The notes: generated from the letters alone by a model not told the origin. A DNA stretch of 64,000 bases from JAIPDZ01 sp034522175 (GCA_034522175.1 JAXHLQ010000001.1:2480001-2544000), one strand, 5' to 3'; positions 17,289 to 26,155 are shown, counted from the stretch's first letter. Numbers and translations are program-made.

Positions 17289-19898
17289 CTACGTCCCCAG
17301 TTGTTTGGCCACGATCTCCGTGATATCCATGATTTTGATCTTGCCCCGCTCACCTTTTGGGATCGCCTTGGCCCCTTTCCTCAGGTTGTCCTTGCAGGCG
17401 GCGCAGCCCGATACGATGATGTCCGCACCCACTGCCAGGGCATCCCTGACCCGCTCGGCCGCCATGTCCACGGCCATGTCGGGGTTATTGGCCAGCACAC
17501 CGCCACCGCCGCCGCAGCAGCGGGCCTGGAGCCGGTTGCGGTCCATTTCAACAAACTCAAGGCCGGGGATGGCCTTCAGGATGTTGCGGGGTTCTTCAAA
17601 GATCTGAAAGGCCCGGCCCAGGTCACAGGGATCGTGGTAGGTCACCTTCTTGCCCAGGTCTTTGTTCATCTCAATCCGGCCTTCACTGATCAGCTTGTCG
17701 AGATAGTGGACCGAATGATAGATCTCGATATCGAGATCAACGACCTCCGGGTAGAGTTTCTTAAAGGTTTTGTAGCATCCGGCGCAGGGCGTCACCAGCT
17801 CTTTTACGCCGGTGGCCCGGATTCGTTCCACGAGCGCCTCGGCATTGGTTTTGAAGTCGTCCGACGCCCCCATGAGGAAGAGGGGGAACCCACAGCACCC
17901 CTCCTCTGTGGAAAGGACCGTGTAGTTCATCTCTGCCGCATCCAAGGGCTTGATGAGGCTCGGGACCATCTTCATGTCAAGGTAACTCGGGACACACCCC
18001 ATAAAGAGAAGGGTGTCCGCCTGCGCCTTGAGGGTCCCTTGCTCGATCCTTTCTTTGAGCGCAGAGGGGTAGATATCGATGCGGTCCGCCTTGGCGCTGG
18101 CATAGACGTTTCCGGCCTTGAGGATATTGTCCCGGATGCCGAGAACGGGTTCGGGGACAAAACCGGACTGATAGAGTTTTTGGCGGACGCCTTCTACAAT
18201 TTCGTCCACCTTGACCCGGGCCGGGCAGAAATAGGTGCAGGCCTGGCAGGTGGTACAACTGTAGAAAGCCTCTGCCAAATCCTTGGACGGCTCGATGGCG
18301 CCGTTTAGGAGATTGAAGGCCAGGGCGTTTCTTCCCCGGGCGTTTCTGGACTCCCGGTGGGTGATGCTGAAGGTGGGGCAGCCCAAACGGCAGAACCCGC
18401 AGTAGATGCAGGCCAGAAGTTCGTTGTCCACGGCCTCACCGAATGAGTTGACCCCTTCGGGGTGCTCCAGGAAAGATTTGAAGGCGAAATAATCGTAGAT
18501 GTCATAGGGCTTGTCCTCAAGCCCCATCTTTCCGGGGTTCAGGATGTTGTGGGGATCCAGAGCCTTTTTGATGGATCGCATGACCTCGAGAGCCGGGCCC
18601 AGTTGCTTTTGGATGTAGGGGTTCCGGGCGAGCCCGGTGCCGTGTTCGGCGGTAACCGTTCCCCCCATTTCAAGGGCGATTTCGGCCAGTTCGTCGGCGG
18701 CGGGTCTGAGCCGGTCCCATTCTTCCCGGCTGCGCATGTCGGTGACAAAGGTGGTGTGGACATTGCCGTCCCCGATATGGCCGAAGGTGGTGATCAGAAG
18801 GTTATATTTGTCCGAAATCTCCTGGGCCCGCTTGATCACCTCGGGGATCTTGGTGGGGGGAATTCCCAGATCTTCGGAGATGGCCACCAGTCGATTGCCC
18901 GGCTTGATCCTCGAGAGGGTCGGCACCAGTTTCCCGCGTGCCTCCATGATCTCACCGGCCTTGGCCGGGTCGTCACTCCAGGTGAATTCCTCCACCCCGT
19001 GCTTCCGGCAGATCTCCCCTATCCGCTCCATGTCCCGGGTCACCGTTTCCTTGACGCCGTCGGCCTCGATGATCAACATGGCCTCGATTTTGCTGACGTC
19101 TCTGCCGATGGCCTCTTCCACCACCTTGAGGCTGTAATTGTCCAGTATTTCACAGGCGGTGAGCTGGATCCCGGAACCGATGATTTCGGTTACGGCACTT
19201 CCGGCCGCAAAAAGATCATGAAAGATGGCCAGTGCCAGCGCATTGTATTCGGGCAGGGGCTGGATCTTTACCGTAATTTCGGTGATGACGCCGAGGGTCC
19301 CTTCGGCACTGGTGAACACGCGGTTGAGGTCATAGCCGAAGGACGACTTGGGCGTCTTAAACCCGGTCTCGATGATGGTGCCGTCCGCAAGAACCACCTT
19401 GAGTCCTTTGACATAGTCCCTGGCGGTGCCGTATTTGACCGCGCGATGCCCGCTGGCATTGGTGGACATCATCCCGCCGATGGTGGCAATGGCCTCACTC
19501 CCCGGATTCGGAGGAAACATGAGACCGTCCTGACCCAGGCGAGTATTCAATTGAACGCAGATGACCCCGGGTTCCACGGTGGCGTAGAAATTGTCTTTGT
19601 CGATGGTGAGAATTTTGTTCATTTTGTGAACATCGAGGAGGATCCCACCTTCCACAGGGAGGGAGGCCCCGGTGGTGGCTGTGCCCGATCCCTGGACGGT
19701 TACGGGGACCTTCTCTGCATGGGCAATTTTCAGTATGGCTGAAATCTGTTCGGTGGTATGGGCGAAGACCACCCAGTCCGGGATTCCTTCGTGAACGGAG
19801 AGGTCCCGTGAATAACTGAGGCATTCCACCCGGTCGTCAAACACGTTTTCGGAGCCTACAATGTCGGCAATTCTGGCCGTGATATCCATTTTCGACAA
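17289..19898 (-). CDS. FAD-linked oxidase fused to Fe-S/CCG domain protein (D-lactate dehydrogenase-like)
   Basis: An 869-residue fusion. The N-terminal FAD_binding_4 domain (about 35-220) includes VQGSGTATTGASLPVEGG and NPGSEAIATIGGMMSTNASG; the FAD-oxidase C-terminal domain follows (to about 455, with GHIGDGNVHTTF and GTVTAEHGTG). Two 4Fe-4S motifs come next (CIYCGFCRLGCP and CTTCQACTYFCPA), then two CCG domains (EEGCCGFP and RCCGGGGG). This is the GlcD plus GlcF/GlpC layout of D-lactate and 2-hydroxyacid dehydrogenases that feed electrons to quinone or an electron-transfer flavoprotein. As first gene of the operon with a 2-hydroxyacyl-CoA dehydratase-type pair, a 2-hydroxy acid substrate is an attractive guess. 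Confidence 0.88.
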   Translation of the reverse strand: MSKMDITARIADIVGSENVFDDRVECLSYSRDLSVHEGIPDWVVFAHTTEQISAILKIAHAEKVPVTVQGSGTATTGASLPVEGGILLDVHKMNKILTIDKDNFYATVEPGVICVQLNTRLGQDGLMFPPNPGSEAIATIGGMMSTNASGHRAVKYGTARDYVKGLKVVLADGTIIETGFKTPKSSFGYDLNRVFTSAEGTLGVITEITVKIQPLPEYNALALAIFHDLFAAGSAVTEIIGSGIQLTACEILDNYSLKVVEEAIGRDVSKIEAMLIIEADGVKETVTRDMERIGEICRKHGVEEFTWSDDPAKAGEIMEARGKLVPTLSRIKPGNRLVAISEDLGIPPTKIPEVIKRAQEISDKYNLLITTFGHIGDGNVHTTFVTDMRSREEWDRLRPAADELAEIALEMGGTVTAEHGTGLARNPYIQKQLGPALEVMRSIKKALDPHNILNPGKMGLEDKPYDIYDYFAFKSFLEHPEGVNSFGEAVDNELLACIYCGFCRLGCPTFSITHRESRNARGRNALAFNLLNGAIEPSKDLAEAFYSCTTCQACTYFCPARVKVDEIVEGVRQKLYQSGFVPEPVLGIRDNILKAGNVYASAKADRIDIYPSALKERIEQGTLKAQADTLLFMGCVPSYLDMKMVPSLIKPLDAAEMNYTVLSTEEGCCGFPLFLMGASDDFKTNAEALVERIRATGVKELVTPCAGCYKTFKKLYPEVVDLDIEIYHSVHYLDKLISEGRIEMNKDLGKKVTYHDPCDLGRAFQIFEEPRNILKAIPGLEFVEMDRNRLQARCCGGGGGVLANNPDMAVDMAAERVRDALAVGADIIVSGCAACKDNLRKGAKAIPKGERGKIKIMDITEIVAKQLGT

Positions 19899-19972
19899 AC
19901 CTCCAATTATTTGATTGAGTAGAGGCGGATTTCAAATTATCCAGGTCTCGAATGCCTGGACGGCATGGCTAT

Positions 19973-20001
19973 GATTTAGCTACAAAGTAACTATGTATCA
20001 A
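19973..20001 (-). promoter_or_regulatory. Candidate promoter of the minus-strand catabolic operon
   Basis: On the minus strand TTGATA (20001-19996) and TAAATC (19978-19973) are separated by 17 bp, about 75 bp before the start at 19898. The -10 match is weak. No operator was recognised. Confidence 0.3.
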
Positions 20002-20072
20002 TGGGACCAAGGGTTGTCAAGCGCAAAACAGACGCCTCGATTTCCGCTGAAAATCGGGTGCCAAAGAGGGTT

Positions 20073-20279
20073 TCAGCTCCCCTTTGCCGCCGCTTCCATA
20101 CGGTAGCGCTGCTCGCTTTTCCGGCACGTTTCCCAGATGACGCATTGAGGCCTGAACTGACAATACCCGCACGGATCCGTACACGCCTCACAGTTCTCGA
20201 GGCAGTCGAGGCAATAACCGATGTTCATTTTCTGACAGGTGACCCGGGCCTCCCGGTCCGGGTGATTTCTGCACTGCAT
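20073..20279 (-). CDS. Small cysteine-rich protein, probable zinc-binding (B-box-like)
   Basis: A 68-residue protein with ten cysteines. The N-terminal CRNHPDREARVTCQKMNIGYC resembles a B-box-type zinc ligand pattern, followed by CLDCLENCEACTDPCGYC and CVIWETC. Codon choice and the dense, regularly spaced cysteines argue for a real gene despite the small size. No function is assigned. It lies alone upstream of the FAD/Fe-S fusion gene on the same strand. Confidence 0.6.
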   Translation of the reverse strand: MQCRNHPDREARVTCQKMNIGYCLDCLENCEACTDPCGYCQFRPQCVIWETCRKSEQRYRMEAAAKGS

Positions 20280-20405
20280 TTTTTCAATTTGCCACTAAGG
20301 CACCAGGTGTTTTTGATTTAAACGCGTCTTTGTGGGGTTGTTGGCTTTAAGATTCAGTATAGCATCGCCACGCAAGGCGGGCAAGTGCAATCGGAAGTCG
20401 ACCGG

Positions 20406-20656
20406 CTATGGGTTTACAAACGGGCAGGTTTGTGATAAATAGCTTTTGACGACAAGACCCTCGACAAGACCCTTGAATTCACCCTCAGAAAAGACGTAAG
20501 CCCTTTTTTCCGGCGCACAAAAGATCATCGCCCGGGAGGCCTTCTGGGTTCCCCTTGTGAGAACCCGGGCCGTTACGGTGATGGAGCGGACACTGAATTT
20601 CCGGCCCAGTTGTGACGAGATCGACCGGTACTTTACCGCGTCATGGCACCATCCTT
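20406..20656 (-). pseudogene. Possible remnant of a small protein
   Basis: The 379 bp between the cysteine-rich protein and the LarA-like gene hold one protein-like open stretch on the minus strand, about 80 codons including KYRSISSQLGRKFSVRS and FCAPEKRAYVFSEGEFKG, ending at TAG 20408-20406. An in-frame stop lies just before it and no good start codon precedes it, so it reads as a 5'-truncated remnant. Family not recognised. Confidence 0.25.
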
Positions 20657-20658
20657 AA

Positions 20659-21936
20659 ATGGATCATTCGATGAAGACTTCTGTTAAACTGCCCTACATG
20701 GCCTGGTATGGGGATGCCGAGCTCGAACTGGCGTTCCCGGATCAGTGGCAGGTGGAGGTCTGCCACATGGCCGGGAAAGATGTCCCCCCCTTGACCGCTG
20801 AGGGGTTTGAGGAAGCCTTTGAGCGCCCCATTGATTCCCTGCGAATCCGCGACCTCGCCCGGGGGCGGCGGGAAGTGGTCATCGCCTTCGATGACATGTC
20901 CAGGCCTACCCGGGTGGGTCCGATTGCGGCATTTGTGCTTGAGGAATTGGACGCGGCCGGCGTTTCAGATGACCGGATTCGGTTTATCGTGGCCCTGGGG
21001 GCTCACGGGGCCCATTCATTGGAAGATTTCAGGAATAAACTGGGTGAGGACATCCTGCGCAGGTTTCCGGTCTTCAACCACAACCCCTACGAATGCTGTA
21101 CGTCTCTTGGAGAGACATCCCGCGGGACACCGGTTGAGATTAACGCGGAATTCATGAAATGCGACCTGAAGATCGGTATCGGCCTGATCGTGCCCCACGT
21201 GTCTTACGGCTATGGCGGAGGCGGCAAAATCGTCCTCCCCGGTCTCGCTTCCATCAAGAGCATGTGGCACAACCACTACATGGTGGGGGGGCGCAGTGCC
21301 CCGACAAGGGCCCACCCGCTCGGCAAACTCAACCCGACTGTGGGCCTCGCCAAATATGAAGGCAATGTCCTCCGTTTGGATATGGAAGAGGCGACCCGAA
21401 TGGCGGGGCTGGACATTAAGATTGATGCCGTTGTCAACGCGCACAGGGAGACCGTTGCCTTGTTTGTGGGCGACCCCATGACGGCCCACGAAGCGGGGGT
21501 TCAATATGCGAAAACGCACTATGCCACCCCCGCAAGGAAAGATGCGGACGTGGTCATTGCCAATGTCTATTCAAAGGCAAATGAAGGCCATGTGGCCATC
21601 ATTCCATGCGCGGAACTCCTGAAACCCACCGGGGGCGATATGGTGGCCGTTCTCGGTGCGCCCGGCGGACAGATTCCCCATTATCTCCTGCGGAGCGGGG
21701 GTAAATTCGTCGGGGGCCGGCTCTGGGGAAAGAAGACGGCGTTCCCTCCGGGTGTGCATCGTCTCTTTTTGTTGAGCGAACATCCGGATCTGGCGGGCTG
21801 GGAATGGTTCGGCCCCGTGGATCAGATTCAGTGGTCCACATCCTGGGAACAAACTCTCGAGGGATTGCAGAAGACCCACGGGGATGGCACACAGGTGGCG
21901 GTGGTCCCGGATGGGACGATCCAGTATTTTGTGTGA
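20659..21936 (+). CDS. LarA-like nickel-pincer racemase/epimerase family protein
   Basis: A 425-residue protein, the usual LarA length, starting at ATG 20659 or 20671. The N-terminal domain has AFDDMSRPTRVGP and ALGAHGAHSLEDF; the central segment FNHNPYE and YGYGGGGKIVLPG contains the lysine region that in LarA holds the nickel-pincer nucleotide. C-terminal residues are a conserved DUF2088-type domain. Known LarA racemises lactate; many relatives act on other 2-hydroxy acids. That fits the neighbouring 2-hydroxyacid-type genes. No larB, larC or larE cofactor-synthesis genes are in the window, so the cofactor would have to come from elsewhere. Confidence 0.82.
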   Translation: MDHSMKTSVKLPYMAWYGDAELELAFPDQWQVEVCHMAGKDVPPLTAEGFEEAFERPIDSLRIRDLARGRREVVIAFDDMSRPTRVGPIAAFVLEELDAAGVSDDRIRFIVALGAHGAHSLEDFRNKLGEDILRRFPVFNHNPYECCTSLGETSRGTPVEINAEFMKCDLKIGIGLIVPHVSYGYGGGGKIVLPGLASIKSMWHNHYMVGGRSAPTRAHPLGKLNPTVGLAKYEGNVLRLDMEEATRMAGLDIKIDAVVNAHRETVALFVGDPMTAHEAGVQYAKTHYATPARKDADVVIANVYSKANEGHVAIIPCAELLKPTGGDMVAVLGAPGGQIPHYLLRSGGKFVGGRLWGKKTAFPPGVHRLFLLSEHPDLAGWEWFGPVDQIQWSTSWEQTLEGLQKTHGDGTQVAVVPDGTIQYFV

Positions 21937-21963
21937 TGGTTACTTGTTACTAAATGCCGTTAA

Positions 21964-22119
21964 CTTAAGATTGAAAGCACCGAGACCTTGGGACTGAAAC
22001 TGGCCAGAAACATTACCTTGAAGCAGCTGAAGGGCGGGTTTGAGCTGATCCGGAACCATGGCACGGAGATTCGCATGACATTTCCCATTGATCATGATGA
22101 TGTTTTAATCCATTCGTAA
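21964..22119 (+). pseudogene. C-terminal fossil of a histidine kinase ATPase domain
   Basis: A 50-codon stretch directly after an in-frame TAA reads ESTETLGLKLARNITLKQ and then GGFELIRNHGTEIRMTFP before stopping at TAA 22117-22119. This is the end of a HATPase domain (the TLGL G2-box and the final strand). There is no start codon and nothing of the kinase upstream; the LarA-like gene ends 27 bp before it. Its last 15 bp overlap the end of the GAF gene on the other strand. Confidence 0.6.
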
Positions 22120-22659
22120 AGGGATGGGTTCCGATTCGTTCAGTTCGTTGACGGCGGTCCGTTCGATGGCAAGACAGCCCAGCTTTCCCATGCTGGACAA
22201 AAACTCCATTTCGTCTTGTGAGGGGACCTTTTTGTGGGCGAAATAAACTCGCAGGATGGCGTAGGTGGTGTCATTGACGGTAAAGGGAAGGCCGATCACT
22301 GAACTGACGCCTGCTTTTCGTGCCGCTTCGCGGTTCTGGATACGGGGATCATTTTCAAAATCGTTGACGATCATGATGTCGCCGTGCATGATCTCGGTGA
22401 CGCTCTTGCCATAGTCGATGGCCCCCGAATCGAGATATTTCTTGGTAAGTCCATAGGAGGAGACCACTTTCAGGTTAAAGGTGCCCTGTTCAAGGACCCG
22501 TAGCGTACTCCCTTCAGCCCCGGTGATCTCTGCGGCCAGGGACACAATGAAGTAGAGGATATCGCTGAGTTCCTCCTCTTCCCTGTAGATTAGATCGATG
22601 ACCCGGTCCAGCGCAAAAAAAGCGGTATCATGAAAGTTTTCCTGCATAATGGCCATCAC
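22105..22659 (-). CDS. GAF-domain protein
   Basis: A 184-residue soluble protein consisting mainly of one GAF domain (about residues 25-170), with AEITGAEGSTLRVLE, DYGKSVTEIMHG and the conserved VIGLPFTVNDTTYAILRVYF. No output domain is attached, so it probably acts by protein contact. The start may be at 22659 or at the methionine three codons in. It ends opposite the kinase fossil, raising the possibility that it once belonged with a kinase. Confidence 0.75.
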   Translation of the reverse strand: MMAIMQENFHDTAFFALDRVIDLIYREEEELSDILYFIVSLAAEITGAEGSTLRVLEQGTFNLKVVSSYGLTKKYLDSGAIDYGKSVTEIMHGDIMIVNDFENDPRIQNREAARKAGVSSVIGLPFTVNDTTYAILRVYFAHKKVPSQDEMEFLSSMGKLGCLAIERTAVNELNESEPIPLRMD

Positions 22660-22912
22660 CCCCCTTCGCGGTTGTTGATTGATGATTGGTGATTTGCGAT
22701 TGAAAGATCCGCATAACGCCGCAGCGTGCGGCGTCCAACCTCAACGACTTCAGGATTTAGTTTTTCATATTTTAGGGGTCTGTGCAACCGGAAATTCGTC
22801 CGCAGCGATATCAGACAAAAAAGATAATGACAGAGTGTGGGTTTGCGTGTATGATCTTTACTTCTGAGAGAAGCTTTTTCACATTGAAATCGTAAGAATT
22901 CACAGGACCCCA
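22660..22912. other. Intergenic region with low-complexity repeats
   Basis: Near 22670-22705 the sequence repeats GATTGATGATTGGTGATT-like units, common as intergenic low-complexity DNA. A peptide can be read across it but has no protein-like features. Nothing else is recognised. Confidence 0.5.
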
Positions 22913-23746
22913 TTGCGCCCTCTATTGTTTCCAAAATCAGCACACCGCTTCAGCCCGGCTCATGAAAAGCGTTTTTTGAGCCGCCTTTTCTGTTTCCTCA
23001 CCTTTATTCTGTTGTGGGCCACCCTTTCGCCGGCAGAGGCCGAAAGGCCCATTCCCAAACCCCGGGGGCTGGTGAACGATTTTGCCGATGTTGTCCCCGC
23101 AGCTGACGAGCAGAAAATAAACGCCATCAGCGCCACCCTGCTTCAAAAGACAGGGGTCCCCATCGTGGTGGTGACCATGCCGGATATCGAGGATGCCGAG
23201 TACAACGATTACGCCAACCGCCTGTACAGTACGTGGGGCATCGGCAAGAAGGGCGAAGACAAGGGCGTCCTCATCTTTGTTACGGTCAAAGAGCGAAAGA
23301 TGCGTATCGAAACCGGGTACGGGGTGGAGGGGATCCTCCCGGATGGGCTGGTGGGCGAGATCCGCGACCGCTACATGCTTCCCTACCTGAAAAAAGATCA
23401 GTTCGGACCGGCGTTGCTGGCCGGAACCGCGGCGGTGGCCCGGGTGATCGCCAGGGATTCCGGAATTGAGCTGACCGGTGGGGACCAGGCCAAACCCCCT
23501 GAAGAGAAAACGGGGCGTTCGCTGCTCGGCTTTCTGCCCATCATCTTCATCATCATGATCTTCGGGATGATGTCGAGAAGACGAGGCGGATCCTGGCTCT
23601 TTTTCCTTCCCCTCCTCTTTGGCCTCGGCGGCGGACCTCGGTATTCCAGCGGGGGTATGGGCGGAAGTTTCGGTGGATTCGGCGGCGGTTTCGGTGGATT
23701 CGGCGGCGGCATGAGCGGCGGCGGCGGTGCCGGCGGTGGCTTTTGA
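22913..23746 (+). CDS. TPM-domain (YgcG-type) exported protein with Gly-rich tail
   Basis: A secreted or membrane-anchored protein. The open frame begins at TTG 22913, but ATG 22962 followed by a T6 run is in another frame; with one more T it would give a clean signal peptide MKSVFLSRLFCFLTF, so the start is probably 22962. The TPM domain (about 45-180) has GLVNDFADV, IVVVTMPDIE and the characteristic GYGVEGILPDG. A membrane helix (about 195-215) and a Gly/Phe-rich tail (GGFGGGFGG) follow. YgcG/TPM proteins are usually paired with LemA, as here two genes downstream. Role in the envelope; biochemical activity uncertain. Confidence 0.8.
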   Translation: MRPLLFPKSAHRFSPAHEKRFLSRLFCFLTFILLWATLSPAEAERPIPKPRGLVNDFADVVPAADEQKINAISATLLQKTGVPIVVVTMPDIEDAEYNDYANRLYSTWGIGKKGEDKGVLIFVTVKERKMRIETGYGVEGILPDGLVGEIRDRYMLPYLKKDQFGPALLAGTAAVARVIARDSGIELTGGDQAKPPEEKTGRSLLGFLPIIFIIMIFGMMSRRRGGSWLFFLPLLFGLGGGPRYSSGGMGGSFGGFGGGFGGFGGGMSGGGGAGGGF

Positions 23747-23759
23747 AAGGAGTTAAGCG

Positions 23760-24497
23760 ATGGGAAACATAAAAGACCCAAAGAGCATCTTCCCGGATAT
23801 CGTCTCCGATTATCAGGGTATTTTCGGAGAGGATCTCATCAGTATCATCCTTTATGGGAGTGCCGCCGGGCCTGATTTTCGCCCGGGCAAATCGGACGTC
23901 AATTTGATGATCGTCCTCTCCGAGGATGCCATCGATCAGCTGGACCGGGCCTTTGATGTGGTGGCGAGATGGCGGAAAAAGGGGGTGGCCATTCCGCTCT
24001 TTCTCACGGAGGCGTATGTGGCGACCTCCTTGGATGTCTATCCCATCGAATACCTCAACTTTCAACGGAACTACCAACTGGTGTTCGGAAAAGACATCCT
24101 CAAGGATCTGGCCTTTGAGAATCGCTTTCTGAGGCTTCAGTGTGAACGGGAGGCCAAAGGAAAGCTCCTTTTGCTAAGGGAGGCGTTTCTGGAAACAGCC
24201 GGAAAGGCCGAGCCGCTTAAATCCCTTGTGGAACAGGCCCTGCCCGCCATCATTGCCCTGTTCGAGGCGCTGTTGTATCTGAAAGGTGCGCCACTGCCCG
24301 ACAAGAAGCGGGAGATCATCACGGCGGCGGCGGCGTCGCTCGGAATCGACGCGGACGTGTTTGGATCCCTCCTCGATATGCGGGAGGGGCGGTCCAAGCC
24401 GAACAGGGAAGAACGGGTGAACGTCATCAAGGCCTGGTTGCGGGAGATGCGAAAACTGTCAAAGATGGTGGATGGCTTGGGAGGAGAAGATGGGTAA
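23760..24497 (+). CDS. Nucleotidyltransferase-like protein between TPM and LemA
   Basis: A 245-residue protein with an N-terminal nucleotidyltransferase fold: IILYGSAAGPDFRPGKSDVNLMI fits the GSx(10)DxN/D metal-binding pattern, although the second acidic position is Asn (DVN). The C-terminal half is helical and HEPN-like in feel but not clearly assigned. It starts 13 bp after the TPM gene and overlaps the LemA start, so the three are one operon. A nucleotidyltransferase between a TPM protein and LemA is not the usual arrangement. Substrate unknown. Confidence 0.65.
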   Translation: MGNIKDPKSIFPDIVSDYQGIFGEDLISIILYGSAAGPDFRPGKSDVNLMIVLSEDAIDQLDRAFDVVARWRKKGVAIPLFLTEAYVATSLDVYPIEYLNFQRNYQLVFGKDILKDLAFENRFLRLQCEREAKGKLLLLREAFLETAGKAEPLKSLVEQALPAIIALFEALLYLKGAPLPDKKREIITAAAASLGIDADVFGSLLDMREGRSKPNREERVNVIKAWLREMRKLSKMVDGLGGEDG

Positions 24498-25068
24498 GGG
24501 ACTTAAGACGCTATTGATTATTCTCGGGATCGTGGCCCTGCTGATCATTATTCCCTATTCCTATTTGAAGGGAACCTACAACACGCTGGTCACCATGGAT
24601 GAGAGCGTGAAAGCGGCATGGGCTCAGGTGGAGAATCAGTTGCAAAGGCGCTACGACCTGATTCCCAATTATGTGGAGACGGTAAAGGGCTATGCCAAGC
24701 ACGAAAAGGAGGTCTTCATCAAGGTGACGGAGGCCCGCTCAAAGGTGGCGGGTGCGGGCTCGGTCAGCGAAAAAATCGAGGCCAACAATGAACTCTCATC
24801 GGCCCTTTCCCGCCTGCTTGTGGTGGTGGAACAATATCCCCAGCTTAAGGCCAATGCCAATTTTATCCGTCTGCAGGATGAACTGGCGGGTACGGAGAAC
24901 CGCATTGCCGTGGAGCGCAGGCGGTTCAACGAAGCGGTACGGGCCTACAATACCAAGATCCGGACGTTTCCCACCAATTTGATCGCCGGGATGTTCGGAT
25001 TTGAAAAGGCCGCGTTTTTCGAAGTGCCCAAGGAGGCACAACTGGCGCCGAAGGTCTCTTTTGATTAG
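24490..25068 (+). CDS. lemA: LemA family protein
   Basis: A 192-residue protein, inner-membrane anchored by one N-terminal helix (LLIILGIVALLIIIPYSY) with the coiled helical domain outside. The ATG at 24490 is chosen over 24472 because GGAGGAGA precedes it; it overlaps the stop of the nucleotidyltransferase gene. Signature segments are YNTLVTMDESVKAAWAQVENQLQRR, YDLIPNYVETVKGYA and RRRFNEAVRAYNTKI, followed by FPTNLIAGMFGF. LemA proteins are widespread with TPM proteins and are linked to envelope stress and display of surface proteins; the molecular role is unknown. Confidence 0.9.
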   Translation: MGKGLKTLLIILGIVALLIIIPYSYLKGTYNTLVTMDESVKAAWAQVENQLQRRYDLIPNYVETVKGYAKHEKEVFIKVTEARSKVAGAGSVSEKIEANNELSSALSRLLVVVEQYPQLKANANFIRLQDELAGTENRIAVERRRFNEAVRAYNTKIRTFPTNLIAGMFGFEKAAFFEVPKEAQLAPKVSFD

Positions 25069-25108
25069 CGGAGTTTAAGTCACGGCCCAATCGACATATG
25101 GCGCGTGC

Positions 25109-26122
25109 TCACCGTTTTTTCCGGTAATATCTCTCCAACGCCGTCAAACGGTCCACATAGTTCATCTGAAATTCAAGATGGGAGTAGTTGCCGATCTCTT
25201 CTCTGAGGATGGCGATGTAGGGGAGGAGATCGATCCCATAGCTGTTTTTTCCTTCCTTTTCCGCATGGTGCACGATGAGGATGGCGTAATAGCTCGCCAG
25301 GAGTCTTACTTCAGGCGATCGCCGAAACAGGTAGGCCCTGCCCCCAATGGTATTCAATAAATATCCCGCATAGAGATAGGTGACGTTAAATGGTGGTCGT
25401 TCCAATCCGGACTGGGGGCATTGGGACCCGGACATGAGCCACTTGTAAAATAGATCGAAATTGATTTCCAGGGTGTCCTGTTCGTGCTGCAGGACCTCCT
25501 TTATCAACCGTATATAGGTATACCCCAAAACCCGGTATAGGTGGTACATGTTCTTGAGCATGGAGATGGGATCCACCCGCTCGCCCGCCGGGAGAGGGGG
25601 GTTCGCCGTCAACCGATTGAGGATATTTTGGAAACTCATCAATGTGTTCTGATCCAGGTGGAGCGCCTCCACATAGGGTTGCTGGTTTAAATAGTCAAAG
25701 AAATCATAAAGATACCCGTCTATTAATGAACAGTAATTCGGGTTTTGTGCAATTTGGGTCTCAATATCGGCGCCGACCGCTATCTTGAGGATGTTTGTTT
25801 GGGCCGTGTCCGGGGGTTTTTCAGGCGTATCCGCGGGACCATCCTCTCTCCCTTCTTTTGCGATGGGAAATTTTTGTGGACCGGGTTGTGATTCCGGGAC
25901 CTTCTCAACGGTTTCACCCGGTGGACCGGCGGGCTGTTTGGACGCCGGTGCAGCGGTCTCCTCTTCGGTTTTGGCCCCAACGCCGCCCGCGTTGTCCGAT
26001 TTGACCGTTTCCACGTCCGGCGTCGGTCCGCTTGTGGTCATGAGATAGTAGCCCAAGACACCGAGACATACGACCGCAAGGCCGATCAGCAACCAGACGT
26101 GAATCTTTCCCATTTGTCCCAT
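25109..26122 (-). CDS. Membrane-anchored protein of unknown function
   Basis: A 337-residue protein starting behind GGGAGAG. It has one N-terminal membrane helix (HVWLLIGLAVVCLGVLGYYL), a Pro/Glu-rich linker to about residue 110, and a helical periplasmic domain with DFFDYLNQQPYVEAL, TLMSFQNILNRLTANPPLP and SMLKNMYHLYRVLG. Two or three cysteines (NPNYCSLI, SGSQCPQSG) could form a disulfide. No family was recognised. It lies 36 bp downstream of the fumarase beta gene on the same strand. Confidence 0.7.
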   Translation of the reverse strand: MGQMGKIHVWLLIGLAVVCLGVLGYYLMTTSGPTPDVETVKSDNAGGVGAKTEEETAAPASKQPAGPPGETVEKVPESQPGPQKFPIAKEGREDGPADTPEKPPDTAQTNILKIAVGADIETQIAQNPNYCSLIDGYLYDFFDYLNQQPYVEALHLDQNTLMSFQNILNRLTANPPLPAGERVDPISMLKNMYHLYRVLGYTYIRLIKEVLQHEQDTLEINFDLFYKWLMSGSQCPQSGLERPPFNVTYLYAGYLLNTIGGRAYLFRRSPEVRLLASYYAILIVHHAEKEGKNSYGIDLLPYIAILREEIGNYSHLEFQMNYVDRLTALERYYRKKR

Positions 26123-26155
26123 GATATGCTCTCCCTTGCGTATTTGGTCTCCAGG

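Noticed and set aside
22656..22943. 95-residue peptide on the minus strand
   Set aside because: Its end is produced by low-complexity GATTGATGATTGG repeats and it overlaps the TPM gene's start; no family features.
23398..23781. Pro-rich minus-strand frame
   Set aside because: It is the complement of the Gly-rich tail of the TPM protein.
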